In this document: positions 35,901 through 49,800 of the stretch, piece after piece
How the letters are laid out: the number at the start of each line of letters is the position of its first letter
Position numbering within the stretch: position 1 is the stretch's first letter
Notes under the pieces: model-generated
Databases searched by the model: none
The model's input: only the letters and a program-made list of their open reading frames with translations
What the model was told of the DNA's origin: nothing
Made by a program: the position numbers and the translations under genes
Assembly (NCBI RefSeq): GCF_910591885.1
Contig: NW_025963548.1
Coordinates: forward strand, 2,967,501 to 3,031,500
DNA length: 64,000 nucleotides
Direction: 5' to 3'
DNA from: Bombus terrestris
Lineage: Eukaryota > Arthropoda > Insecta > Hymenoptera > Apidae

Positions 35901-38900
35901 TCCAGTCCAACCTCACAACCGATCCGACACGTTAGCAAATTTGAAATCAGTCGCCGCCTTATCGAATAACGAACGCAAGAGGGATTGGTTTTAGGTTAGG
36001 CTATAGTTTTCGAGCGAGCGCAGCGAGCGAGGGACGCGTAAAGGTGTGTCACAAACCAACGGCTTGGCACATAGGGACATTGAAATATTCGCACCAGCCC
36101 GAGGAGCCGGAAGTCTTTATCGAATTGCGTACTGACGAAAGTTTACAGTTTATCAATAGTTTTACATAAATAGTAATATTTTCACATAGTAGAGTGCAAC
36201 GTGTGGTCCGAAATCGCTGACAAAATTAGGCAATAACAGGAAATATATACAAGGTAATATAAGGTATATGTGTAGCTTGGAAATTGTAATCGTTGCTCGC
36301 TCGCTCCGCTCGCTCGTAAAAATCTAGTCAAACCTCACAACCGATCCGACACGTTAGCAAATTTGAAATCAGTCGCCTCCTTGTCGAATAACGAACGCAA
36401 GAGGGATTGGTTTTAGGTTAGCCTATGGTGTTCGAGCGAGCGCAGCGAGTGAGGGACGCGTAATTGTGTGTCACAAACCAACGGTTTGGAACATAGGGAC
36501 ATTGAAATATTCGCACCAGCCCGAGGAACCGCAAGTCTTTATCGAATTGCATACTGGCAAAAGTTTACATTTCATCAATAGTTTTACATAAATAGTAGTA
36601 TTTTCACATAGTACAGTGCAACGTGTGGTCCGATATCGCTGACTAAATTAGGCAAAAACCGGAAATATATGCAAGGCAATATAAGGTATATGTATAGCGT
36701 GGAAATTGTAATCGTAGCTCGCTCGCCCCGCTCGCTCGTATAAATCTAGTCCAACCTCACAACCGATCCGACACGTTAGCAAATTTGAAATAAGTCGCCT
36801 CCTTATCGAATAACGAACGCAAGAGGGCTTGGTTTTAGGTTAGGCTATAGTTTTCGAGCGAGCGCAGCGAGCGAGGGACGCGTAAAGCTGTGTCACAAAC
36901 CAACGGCTTGGCACATAGGGACATTGAAATATTCGCACCAGCCCGAGGAGCCGGAAGTCCTGATCGCATTGCGTACTGACGAAAGTTTACAGTTTATCAA
37001 TAGTTTTACATAAATACTAATATTTCCATATAGTACAGTGCAAAGTGTGGTCCGAAATCGCTGACAAAATTAGGCAATAACAGGAAATATATGCAAGGCA
37101 ATATAAGGTATATGTATAGCTTGGAAATTGTAATCGTTGCTCGCTCGCTCCGCTCGCTCGTAAAAATGTAGTCAAACCTCACAACCGATCCGACACGTTA
37201 GCAAATTTGAAATAAGTCGCCTCCTTGTCGAATAACGAACGCAAGAGGGATTGGTTTTAGGTTAGCCTATGGTGTTCGAGCGAGCGCAGCGAGTGAGGGA
37301 CGCGTAATTGTGTGTCACAAACCAACGGTTTGGAACATAGGGACATTGAAATATTCGCACCAGCCCGAGGAACCGCAAGTCTTTGTCGAATTGCATACTG
37401 ACGAAAGTTTACAGTTTATCAATAGTTTTACATAAATAATAATATTTCCACATAATACAGAGCAACGTGTGGTCCGAAATCGCTGACAAAATTAGGCAAT
37501 AACAGGAAATATATGCAAGGCAATATAAGGTATATGTATAGCGTGGAAATTGTAATCGTAGCTCGCTCGCTCCGCTCGCTCGTATAAATCTAGTCCAACC
37601 TCACAACCGATCCGACACGTTAGCAAATTAGAAATAAGTCGCCGCCTTATCGAATAACGAACGCAAGAGGTATTGGTTTTAGGTTAGGCTATAGTTTTCG
37701 AGCGAGCGCAGCGAGCGAGGGTCGCGTTAAGGTTTGTCACAAACCAACGGTTTGGCACATAGGGACATTGAAATATTCGCACCAGCCCGAGGAGCCGGAT
37801 GTCCTTATCGAATTGCGTACTGACGAAAGTTTACAGTTTATCAATAGTTTTACATAAATAGTAATATTTCCACATAGTACAGAGCAACGTGTGGTCCGAA
37901 ATCGCTGACAAAATTAGGCAATAACAGGAAATATATGCAAGGCAATATAAGGTATATGTATAGCGTGGAAATTGTAATCGTAGATCGCTCGCTCCGCTCG
38001 CTCGTATAAATCTAGTCCAACCTCACAACCGATCCGACACGTTAGCAAATTTGAAATAAGTCGTCTCCTTATCGAATAACGAACGCAAGAGGGCTTGGTT
38101 TTAGGTTAGGCTATAGTTTTCGAGCGAGCGCAGCGAGCGAGGGACGCGTAAAGGTGTGTCACAAACCAACGGCTTGGCACATAGGGACATTGAAATATTC
38201 GCACCAGCCCGAGGAGCCGGAAGTCCTGATCGCATTGCGTACTGACGAAAGTTTACAGTTTATCAATAGTTTTACATAAATACTAATATTTCCATATAGT
38301 ACAGTGCAACGTGTGGTCCGAAATCGCTGACAAAATTAGGCAATAACAGGAAATATATGCAAGGCAATATAAGGTATATGTATAGCTTGGAAATTGTAAT
38401 CGTAGCTCGCTCGCTCCGCTCGCTCGTAAAAATCCAGTCCAACCTCACAACCGATCCGACACGTTAGCAAATTTGAAATCAGTCGCCGCCTTATCGAATA
38501 ACGAACGCAAGAGGGATTGGTTTTAGGTTAGGCTATAGTTTTCGAGCGAGCGCAGCGAGCGAGGGACGCGTAAAGGTGTGTCACAAACCAACGGCTTGGC
38601 ACATAGGGACATTGAAATATTCGCACCAGCCCGAGGAGCCGGAAGTCTTTATCGAATTGCGTACTGACGAAAGTTTACAGTTTATCAATAGTTTTACATA
38701 AATAGTAATATTTTCACATAGTAGAGTGCAACGTGTGGTCCGAAATCGCTGACAAAATTAGGCAATAACAGGAAATATATACAAGGTAATATAAGGTATA
38801 TGTGTAGCTTGGAAATTGTAATCGTTGCTCGCTCGCTCCGCTCGCTCGTAAAAATCTAGTCAAACCTCACAACCGATCCGACACGTTAGCAAATTTGAAA

Positions 38901-40093
38901 TCAGTCGCCTCCTTGTCGAATAACGAACGCAAGAGGGATTGGTTTTAGGTTAGCCTATGGTGTTCGAGCGAGCGCAGCGAGTGAGGGACGCGTAATTGTG
39001 TGTCACAAACCAACGGTTTGGAACATAGGGACATTGAAATATTCGCACCAGCCCGAGGAACCGCAAGTCTTTATCGAATTGCATACTGGCAAAAGTTTAC
39101 ATTTCATCAATAGTTTTACATAAATAGTAGTATTTTCACATAGTACAGTGCAACGTGTGGTCCGATATCGCTGACTAAATTAGGCAAAAACCGGAAATAT
39201 ATGCAAGGCAATATAAGGTATATGTATAGCGTGGAAATTGTAATCGTAGCTCGCTCGCCCCGCTCGCTCGTATAAATCTAGTCCAACCTCACAACCGATC
39301 CGACACGTTAGCAAATTTGAAATAAGTCGCCTCCTTATCGAATAACGAACGCAAGAGGGCTTGGTTTTAGGTTAGGCTATAGTTTTCGAGCGAGCGCAGC
39401 GAGCGAGGGACGCGTAAAGCTGTGTCACAAACCAACGGCTTGGCACATAGGGACATTGAAATATTCGCACCAGCCCGAGGAGCCGGAAGTCCTGATCGCA
39501 TTGCGTACTGACGAAAGTTTACAGTTTATCAATAGTTTTACATAAATACTAATATTTCCATATAGTACAGTGCAAAGTGTGGTCCGAAATCGCTGACAAA
39601 ATTAGGCAATAACAGGAAATATATGCAAGGCAATATAAGGTATATGTATAGCTTGGAAATTGTAATCGTTGCTCGCTCGCTCCGCTCGCTCGTAAAAATG
39701 TAGTCAAACCTCACAACCGATCCGACACGTTAGCAAATTTGAAATAAGTCGCCTCCTTGTCGAATAACGAACGCAAGAGGGATTGGTTTTAGGTTAGCCT
39801 ATGGTGTTCGAGCGAGCGCAGCGAGTGAGGGACGCGTAATTGTGTGTCACAAACCAACGGTTTGGAACATAGGGACATTGAAATATTCGCACCAGCCCGA
39901 GGAACCGCAAGTCTTTGTCGAATTGCATACTGACAAAAGTTTACATTTCATCAATAGTTTTACATAAATAGTAATATTTTCACATAGTACAGTGCAACGT
40001 GTGGTCCGATGTCGCTGACTAAATTAGGCAAAAATCGGAAATATATGCAAGGCAATATAAGGTATATGTATTGCGTGGAAATTGTAATCGTAG
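29966..40093 (+). repeat. Hexamer higher-order repeat, 4 copies of 2532 bp
   Basis: Copies start at 29966, 32498, 35030 and 37562. Copies 1 and 2 are A, B, C/B/G chimera, E, F, C. In copy 3 the chimera is replaced by G. Copy 4 is H, B, G, E, F, C. Copies 1 and 2 share the private GACGCGCAAAGG (30971, 33503) and the A-monomer change GCGCAGAGAGG (30111, 32643). F keeps GCCCCGCTCG in all four, and its end keeps CAAAGTGTGG. The switch from A to H in copy 4 is set up by the last C of copy 3, whose tail changes class near 37398-37435. Confidence 0.92.
30810..31231 (+). repeat. Three-part chimeric monomer (C head, B middle, G tail)
   Basis: The head is TAAAAATGTAG (C), the middle AGGGCTTGG and GACGCGC (B-like), and the tail CTTTATCGAATTGCG, TATTTTCAC, TATACAAGGTAA and GTGTAGCTTGG (G/E-like). 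The same chimera sits at 33342 in the next hexamer copy, so it existed before that hexamer was amplified. Confidence 0.8.
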
Positions 40094-42625
40094 CTCGCTC
40101 GCTCCGCTCGCTCGTATAAATCTAGTCCAACCTCACAACCGATCAGACACGTTAGCAAATTAGAAATAAGTCGCCGCCTTATCGAATAACGAATAGAAGA
40201 GGTATTGGTCTTAGGTTAGGCTATAGTTTTCGAGCGAGCGCAGCGAGCGAGGGTCGCGTAAAAGATTGTCACAAACCAACGGTTTGGCACATAGGGACAT
40301 TGAAATATTCGCACCAGCCCGAGGAGCCGGAAGTCCTTATTGAATTGCGTACTGACGAAAGTTTACAGTTTATCAATAGTTTTACATAAATAATAATATT
40401 TCCACATAGTACAGAGCAACGTGTGGTCCGAAATCGCTGACAAAATTAGGCAATAACAGGAAATATATGCAAGGCAATATAAGGTATATGTATAGCGTGG
40501 AAATTGTAATCGTAGCTCGCTCGCTCCGCTCGCTCGTATAAATCTAGTCCAACCTCACAACCGATCCGACACGTTAGCAAATTAGAAATAAGTCGCCGCC
40601 TTATCGAATAACGAACGCAAGAGGTATTGGTTTTAGGTTAGGCTATAGTTTTCGAGCGAGCGCAGCGAGCGAGGGTCGCGTTAAGGTTTGTCACAAACCA
40701 ACGGTTTGGCACATAGGGACATTGAAATATTCGCACCAGCCCGAGGAGCCGGATGTCCTTATCGAATTGCGTACTGACGAAAGTTTACAGTTTATCAATA
40801 GTTTTACATAAATAGTAATATTTCCACATAGTACAGAGCAACGTGTGGTCCGAAATCGCTGACAAAATTAGGCAATAACAGGAAATATATGCAAGGCAAT
40901 ATAAGGTATATGTATAGCGTGGAAATTGTAATCGTAGCTCGCTCGCTCCGCTCGCTCGTATAAATCTAGTCCAACCTCACAACCGATCCGACACGTTAGC
41001 AAATTAGAAATAAGTCGCCGCCTTATCGAATAACGAACGCAAGAGGTATTGGTTTTAGGTTAGGCTATAGTTTTCGAGCGAGCGCAGCGAGCGAGGGTCG
41101 CGTTAAGGTTTGTCACAAACCAACGGTTTGGCACATAGGGACATTGAAATATTCGCACCAGCCCGAGGAGCCGGATGTCCTTATCGAATTGCGTACTGAC
41201 GAAAGTTTACAGTTTATCAATAGTTTTACATAAATAGTAATATTTCCACATAGTAGAGTGCAACGTGTGGTCCGAAATCGCTGACAAAATTAGGCAATAA
41301 CAGGAAATATATGCAAGGCAATATAAGGTATATGTATAGCTTGGAAATTGTAATCGTTGCTCGCTCGCTCCGCTCGCTCGTAAAAATGTAGTCAAACCTC
41401 ACAACCGATCCGACACGTTAGCAAATTTGAAATAAGTCGCCTCCTTGTCGAATAACGAACGCAAGAGGGATTGGTTTTAGGTTAGCCTATGGTGTTCGAG
41501 CGAGCGCAGCGAGTGAGGGACGCGTAATTGTGTGTCACAAACCAACGGTTTGGAACATAGGGACATTGAAATATTCGCACCAGCCCGAGGAACCGCAAGT
41601 CTTTGTCGAATTGCATACTGACAAAAGTTTACATTTCATCAATAGTTTTACATAAATAGTAATATTTTCACATAGTACAGTGCAACGTGTGGTCCGATGT
41701 CGCTGACTAAATTAGGCAAAAATCGGAAATATATGCAAGGCAATATAAGGTATATGTATTGCGTGGAAATTGTAATCGTAGCTCGCTCGCTCCGCTCGCT
41801 CGTATAAATCTAGTCCAACCTCACAACCGATCAGACACGTTAGCAAATTAGAAATAAGTCGCCGCCTTATCGAATAACGAATAGAAGAGGTATTGGTCTT
41901 AGGTTAGGCTATAGTTTTCGAGCGAGCGCAGCGAGCGAGGGTCGCGTAAAAGTTTGTCACAAACCAACGGTTTGGCACATAGGGACATTGAAATATTCGC
42001 ACCAGCCCGAGGAGCCGGAAGTCCTTATTGAATTGCGTACTGACGAAAGTTTACAGTTTATCAATAGTTTTACATAAATAATAATATTTCCACATAGTAC
42101 AGAGCAACGTGTGGTCCGAAATCGCTGACAAAATTAGGCAATAACAGGAAATATATGCAAGGCAATATAAGGTATATGTATAGCGTGGAAATTGTAATCG
42201 TAGCTCGCTCGCTCCGCCCGCTCGTATAAATCTGGTCCAACCTCACAACCGATCCGACACGTTAGCAAATTAGAAATAAGTCGCCGCCTTATCGAATAAC
42301 GAACGCAAGAGGTATTGGTTTTAGGTTAGGCTATAGTTTTCGAGCGAGCGCAGCGAGCGAGGGTCGCGTTAAGGTTTGTCACAAACCAACGGTTTGGCAC
42401 ATAGGGACATTGAAATATTCGCACCAGCCCGAGGAGCCGGATGTCCTTATCGAATTGCGTACTGACGAAAGTTTACAGTTTATCAATAGTTTTACATAAA
42501 TAGTAATATTTCCACATAGTACAGAGCAACGTGTGGTCCGAAATCGCTGACAAAATTAGGCAATAACAGGAAATATATGCAAGGCAATATAAGGTATATG
42601 TATAGCGTGGAAATTGTAACCGTAG
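40094..42625 (+). repeat. I-H-H-C tetramer and start of its second copy
   Basis: Order: I (40094), H (40516), H (40938), C (41360), I (41782), H (42204). The 1688-bp tetramer is followed by a second I-H that joins another H at 42626. Shared markers are GAATAGAAGAGG in both I units (near 40190 and 41878) and GATGTCGCTG in the preceding C units (near 40009 and 41697). Private changes include AAAAGATTG near 40261 and CTCCGCCCGCTCG near 42212. Confidence 0.88.
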
Positions 42626-45600
42626 CTCGCTCGCTCCGCTCGCTCGTATAAATCTAGTCCAACCTCACAACCGATCCGACACGTTAGCAAATTAGAAATA
42701 AGTCGCCGCCTTATCGAATAACGAACGCAAGAGGTATTGGTTTTAGGTTAGGCTATAGTTTTCGAGCGAGCGCAGCGAGCGAGGGTCGCGTTAAGGTTTG
42801 TCACAAACCAACGGTTTGGCACATAGGGACATTGAAATATTCGCACCAGCCCGAGGAGCCGGATGTCCTTATCGAATTGCGTACTGACGAAAGTTTACAG
42901 TTTATCAATAGTTTTACATAAATAGTAATATTTCCACATAGTAGAGTGCAACGTGTGGTCCGAAATCGCTGACAAAATTAGGCAATAACAGGAAATATAT
43001 ACAAGGTAATATAAGGTATATGTGTAGCTTGGAAATTGTAATCGTTGCTCGCTCGCTCCGCTCGCTCGTAAAAATCTAGTCAAACCTCACAACCGATCCG
43101 ACACGTTAGTAAATTTGAAATCAGTCGCCTCCTTGTCGAATAACGAACGCAAGAGGGATTGGTTTTAGGTTAGCCTATGGTGTTCGAGCGAGCGCAGCGA
43201 GTGAGGGACGCGTAATTGTGTGTCACAAACCAACGGTTTGGAACATAGGGACATTGAAATATTCGCACCAGCCCGAGGAACCGCAAGTCTTTATCGAATT
43301 GCATACTGACAAAAGTTTACATTTCATCAATAGTTTTACATAAATAGTAGTATTTTCACATAGTACAGTGCAACGTGTGGTCCGATATCGCTGACTAAAT
43401 TAGGCAAAAACCGGAAATATATGCAAGGCAATATAAGGCATATGTATAGCGTGGAAATTGTAATCGTAGCTCGCTCGCCCCGCTCGCTCGTATAAATCTA
43501 GTCCAACCTCACAACCGATCCGACACGTTAGCAAATTTGAAATAAGTCGCCTCCTTATCGAATAACGAACGCAAGAGGGCTTGGTTTTAGGTTAGGCTAT
43601 AGTTTTCGAGCGAGCGCAGCGAGCGAGGGACGCGTAAAGGTGTGTCACAAACCAACGGCTTGGCACATAGGGACATTGAAATATTCGCACCAGCCCGAGG
43701 AGCCGGAAGTCCTGATCGCATTGCGTACTGACGAAGGTTTACAGTTTATCAATAGTTTTACATAAATACTAATATTTCCATATAGTACAGTGCAACGTGT
43801 GGTCCGAAATCGCTGACAAAATTAGGCAATAACAGGAAATATATGCAAGGCAATATAAGGTATATGTATAGCTTGGAAATTGTAATCGTTGCTTGCTCGC
43901 TCCGCTCGCTCGTAAAAATGTAGTCAAACCTCACAACCGATCCGACACGTTAGCAAATTTGAAATAAGTCGCCTCCTTGTCGAATAACGAACGCAAGAGG
44001 GATTGGTTTTAGGTTAGCCTATGGTGTTCGAGCGAGCGCAGCGAGTTAGGGACGCGTAATTGTGTGTCACATACCAACGGTTTGGAACATAGGGACATTG
44101 AAATATTCGCACCAGCCCGAGGAACCGCAAGTCTTTGTCGAATTGCATACTGACAAAAGTTTACATTTCATCAATAGTTTTACATAAATAGTAATATTTT
44201 CACATAGTACAGTGCAACGTGTGGTCCGATATCGCTGACTAAATTAGGCAAAAATCGGAAATATATGCAAGGCAATATAAGGTATATGTATTGCGTGGAA
44301 ATTGTAATCGTAGCTCGCTCGCTCCGCTCGCTCGTATAAATATAGTCCAACCTCACAACCGATCAGACACGTTAGCAAATTAGAAATAAGTCGCCGCCTT
44401 ATCGAATAACGAACAGAAGAGGTATTGGTCTTAGGTTAGGCTATAGTTTTCGAGCGAGCGCAGCGAGCGAGGGTCGCGTAAAAGTTTGTCACAAACCAAC
44501 GGTTTGGCACATAGGGACATTGAAATATTCGCACCAGCCCGAGGAGTCGGAAGTCCTTATTGAATTGCGTACTGACGAAAGTTTACAGTTTATCTATAGT
44601 TTTACATAAATAATAATATTTCCACATAGTACAGAGCAACGTGTGGTCCGAAATCGCTGACAAAATTAGGCAATAACAGGAAATATATGCAAGGCAATAT
44701 AAGGTATATGTATAGCGTGGAAATTGTAATCGTAGCTCGCTCGCTCCGCTCGCTCGTATAAATCTAGTCCAACCTCACAACCGATCCGACACGTTAGCAA
44801 ATTAGAAATAAGTCGCCGCCTTATCGAATAACGAACGCAAGAGGTATTGGTTTTAGGTTAGGCTATAGTTTTCGAGCGAGCGCAGCGAGCGAGGGTCGCG
44901 TTAAGGTTTGTCACAAACCAACGGTTTGGCACATAGGGACATTGAAATATTCGCACCAGCCCGAGGAGCCGGATGTCCTTATCGAATTGCGTACTGACGA
45001 AAGTTTACAGTTTATCAATAGTTTTACATAAATAGTAATATTTCCACATAGTAGAGTGCAACGTGTGGTCCGAAATCGCTGACAAAATTAGGCAATAACA
45101 GGAAATATATACAAGGTAATATAAGGTATATGTGTAGCTTGGAAATTGTAATCGTTGCTCGCTCGCTCCGCTCGCTCGTAAAAATCTAGTCAAACCTCAC
45201 AACCGATCCGACACGTTAGTAAATTTGAAATCAGTCGCCTCCTTGTCGAATAACGAACGCAAGAGGGATAGGTTTTAGGTTAGCCTATGGTGTTCGAGCG
45301 AGCGCAGCGAGTGAGGGACGCGTAATTGTGTGTCACAAACCAACGGTTTGGAACATAGGGACATTGAAATATTCGCACCAGCCCGAGGAACCGCAAGTCT
45401 TTATCGAATTGCATACTGACAAAAGTTTACATTTCATCAATAGTTTTACATAAATAGTAGTATTTTCACATAGTACAGTGCAACGTGTGGTCCGATATCG
45501 CTGACTAAATTAGGCAAAAACCGGAAATATATGCAAGGCAATATAAGGCATATGTATAGCGTGGAAATTGTAATCGTAGCTCGCTCGCCCCGCTCGCTCG

Positions 45601-46845
45601 TATAAATCTAGTCCAACCTCACAACCGATCCGACACGTTAGCAAATTTGAAATAAGTCGCCTCCTTATCGAATAACGAACGCAAGAGGGCTTGGTTTTAG
45701 GTTAGGCTATAGTTTTCGAGCGAGCGCAGCGAGCGAGGGACGCGTAAAGGTGTGTCACAAACCAACGGCTTGGCACATAGGGACATTGAAATATTCGCAC
45801 CAGCCCGAGGAGCCGGAAGTCCTGATCGCATTGCGTACTGACGAAGGTTTACAGTTTATCAATAGTTTTACATAAATACTAATATTTCCATATAGTACAG
45901 TGCAACGTGTGGTCCGAAATCGCTGACAAAATTAGGCAATAACAGGAAATATATGCAAGGCAATATAAGGTATATGTATAGCTTGGAAATTGTAATCGTT
46001 GCTTGCTCGCTCCGCTCGCTCGTAAAAATGTAGTCAAACCTCACAACCGATCCGACACGTTAGCAAATTTGAAATAAGTCGCCTCCTTGTCGAATAACGA
46101 ACGCAAGAGGGATTGGTTTTAGGTTAGCCTATGGTGTTCGAGCGAGCGCAGCGAGTTAGGGACGCGTAATTGTGTGTCACAAACCAACGGTTTGGAACAT
46201 AGGGACATTGAAATATTCGCACCAGCCCGAGGAACCGCAAGTCTTTGTCGAATTGCATACTGACAAAAGTTTACATTTCATCAATAGTTTTACATAAATA
46301 GTAATATTTTCACATAGTACAGTGCAACGTGTGGTCCGATATCGCTGACTAAATTAGGCAAAAATCGGAAATATATGCAAGGCAATATAAGGTATATGTA
46401 TTGCGTGGAAATTGTAATCGTAGCTCGCTCGCTCCGCTCGCTCGTATAAATATAGTCCAACCTCACAACCGATCAGACACGTTAGCAAATTAGAAATAAG
46501 TCGCCGCCTTATCGAATAACGAACAGAAGAGGTATTGGTCTTAGGTTAGGCTATAGTTTTCGAGCGAGCGCAGCGAGCGAGGGTCGCGTAAAAGTTTGTC
46601 ACAAACCAACGGTTTGGCACATAGGGACATTGAAATATTCGCACCAGCCCGAGGAGTCGGAAGTCCTTATTGAATTGCGTACTGACGAAAGTTTACAGTT
46701 TATCTATAGTTTTACATAAATAATAATATTTCCACATAGTACAGAGCAACGTGTGGTCCGAAATCGCTGACAAAATTAGGCAATAACAGGAAATATATGC
46801 AAGGCAATATAAGGTATATGTATAGCGTGGAAATTGTAATCGTAG
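42626..46845 (+). repeat. Pentamer higher-order repeat H-E-F-C-I, 2 copies of 2110 bp
   Basis: Copies start at 42626 and 44736. Both share many private changes: GTTAGTAAATTTG in E, AGGCATATG at the end of E, GACGAAGGTTT in F, TTGCTTGCTCGC opening C, GCGAGTTAGGG in C, AAATATAGTCC, GGAGTCGG and TATCTATAG in I. I see only isolated differences, for example near 44072 (CATACC against CAAACC) and 45270. A third copy begins at 46846 but changes order after its E monomer. Confidence 0.92.
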
Positions 46846-49800
46846 CTCGCTCGCTCCGCTCGCTCGTATAAATCTAGTCCAACCTCACAACCGATCCGAC
46901 ACGTTAGCAAATTAGAAATAAGTCGCCGCCTTATCGAATAACGAACGCAAGAGGTATTGGTTTTAGGTTAGGCTATAGTTTTCGAGCGAGCGCAGCGAGC
47001 GAGGGTCGCGTTAAGATTTGTCACAAACCAACGGTTTGGCACATAGGGACATTGAAATATTCGCACCAGCCCGAGGAGCCGGATGTCCTTATCGAATTGC
47101 GTACTGACGAAAGTTTACAGTTTATCAATAGTTTTACATAAATAGTAATATTTCCACATAGTAGAGTGCAACGTGTGGTCCGAAATCGCTGACAAAATTA
47201 GGCAATAACAGGAAATATATACAAGGTAATATAAGGTATATGTGTAGCTTGGAAATTGTAATCGTTGCTCGCTCGCTCCGCTCGCTCGTAAAAATCTAGT
47301 CAAACCTCACAACCGATCCGACACGTTAGTAAATTTGAAATCAGTCGCCTCCTTGTCGAATAACGAACGCAAGAGGGATTGGTTTTAGGTTAGCCTATGG
47401 TGTTCGAGCGAGCGCAGCGAGTGAGGGACGCGTAATTGTGTGTCACAAACCAACGGTTTGGAACATAGGGACATTGAAATATTCGCACCAGCCCGAGGAA
47501 CCGCAAGTCTTTATCGAATTGCATACTGACAAAAGTTTACATTTCATCAATAGTTTTACATAAATAGTAGTATTTTCACATAGTACAGTGCAACGTGTGG
47601 TCCGATATCGCTGACTAAATTAGGCAAAAACCGGAAATATATGCAAGGCAATATAAGGTATATGTATAGCGTGGAAATTGTAATCGTAGCTCGCTCGCTC
47701 CGCTCGCTCGTATAAATCTAGTCCAACCTCACAACCGATCAGACACGTTAGCAAATTAGAAATAAGTCGCCGCCTTATCGAATAACGAACGCAAGAGGGC
47801 TTGGTTTTAGGTTAGGCTATAGTTTTCGAGCGAGCGCAGCGAGCGAGGGACGCGTAAAGGTGTGTCACAAACCAACGGCTTGGCACATAGGGACATTGAA
47901 ATATTCGCACCAGCCCGAGGAGCCGGAAGTCCTGATCGCATTGCGTACTGACGAAAGTTTACAGTTTATCAATAGTTTTACATAAATACTAATATTTCCA
48001 TATAGTACAGTGCAACGTGTGGTCCGAAATCGCTGACAAAATTAGGCAATAACAGGAAATATATGCAAGGCAATATAAGGTATATGTATAGCTTGGAAAT
48101 TGTAATCGTTGCTCGCTCGCTCCGCTCGCTCGTAAAAATGAAGTCAAACCTCACAACCGATCCGACACGTTTAGCAAATTTGAAATAAGTCGCCTCCTTG
48201 TCGAATAACGAACGCAAGAGGGATTGGTTTTAGGTTAGCCTATGGTGTTCGAGCGAGCGCAGCGAGTGAGGGACGCGTAATTGTGTGTCACAAACCAACG
48301 GTTTGGAACATAGGGACATTGAAATATTCGCACCAGCCCGAGGAACCGCAAGTCTTTGTCGAATTGCATACTGACAAAAGTTTACATTTCATCAATAGTT
48401 TTACATAAATAGTAATATTTTCACATAGTACAGTGCAACGTGTGGTCCGATATCGCTGACTAAATTAGGCAAAAATCGGAAATATATGCAAGGCAATATA
48501 AGGTATATGTATTGCGTGGAGATTGTAATCGTAGCTCGCTCGCTCCGCTCGCTCGTATAAATCTAGTCCAACCTCACAACCGATCAGACACGTTAGCAAA
48601 TTAGAAATAAGTCGCCGCCTTATCGAATAACGAACAGGAGAGGTATTGGTCTTAGGTTAGGCTATAGTTTTCGAGCGAGCGCAGCGAGCGAGGGTCGCGT
48701 AAAAGTTTGTCACAAACCAACGGTTTGGCACATAGGGACATTGAAATATTCGCACCAGCCCGAGGAGCCGGATGTTCTTATCGAATTGCGTACTGACGAA
48801 AGTTTACAGTTTATCAATAGTTTTACATAAATAGTAATATTTTCACATAGTAGAGTGCAACGTGTGGTCCGAAATCGCTGACAAAATTAGGCAATAACAG
48901 GAAATATATACAAGGTAATATAAGGTATATGTGTAGCTTGGAAATTGTAATCGTTGCTCGCTCGCTCCGCTCGCTCGTAAAAATCTAGTCAAACCTCACA
49001 ACCGATCCGACACGTTAGCAAATTTGAAATCAGTCGCCTCCTTGTCGAATAACGAACGCAAGAGGGATTGGTTTTAGGTTAGCCTATGGTGTTCGAGCGA
49101 GCGCAGCGAGTGAGGGACGCGTAATTGTGTGTCACAAACCAACGGTTTGGAACATAGGGACATTGAAATATTCGCACCAGCCCGAGGAACCGCAAGTCTT
49201 TGTCGAATTGCATACTGACAAAAGTTTACATTTCATCAATAGTTTTACATAAATAGTAATATTTTCACATAGTACAGTGCAACGTGTGGTCCGATATCGC
49301 TGACTAAATTAGGCAAAAATCGGAAATATATGCAAGGCAATATAAGGTATATGTATTGCGTGGAGATTGTAATCGTAGCTCGCTCGCTCCGCTCGCTCGT
49401 ATAAATCTAGTCCAACCTCACAACCGATCAGACACGTTAGCAAATTAGAAATAAGTCGCCGCCTTATCGAATAACGAACAGGAGAGGTATTGGTCTTAGG
49501 TTAGGCTATAGTTTTCGAGCGAGCGCAGCGAGCGAGGGACGCGTAAAGGTGTGTCACAAACCAACGGCTTGGCACATAGGGACATTGAAATATTCGCACC
49601 AGCCCGAGGAGCCGGAAGTCCTGATCGCATTGCGTACTGACGAAGGTTTACAGTTTATCAATAGTTTTACATAAATACTAATATTTCCATATAGTACAGT
49701 GCAACGTGTGGTCCGAAATCGCTGACAAAATTAGGCAATAACAGGAAATATATGCAAGGCAATATAAGGTATATGTATAGCTTGGAAATTGTAATCGTTG

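Noticed and set aside
5910..40093. Assembly artefact creating false HOR copies
   Set aside because: Copies carry distinct private substitutions and indels (for example 6371, 8611, 16136, 19221, 33062), which simple duplication of a contig would not produce. Copy number itself still cannot be confirmed without reads.
41207..41395. Minus-strand frames of 62-85 codons in many monomers
   Set aside because: Those I checked begin with TTG rather than ATG, they read through the CpG-rich arm in antisense, and they vary with class-specific indels and substitutions. They are shadows of the repeat.
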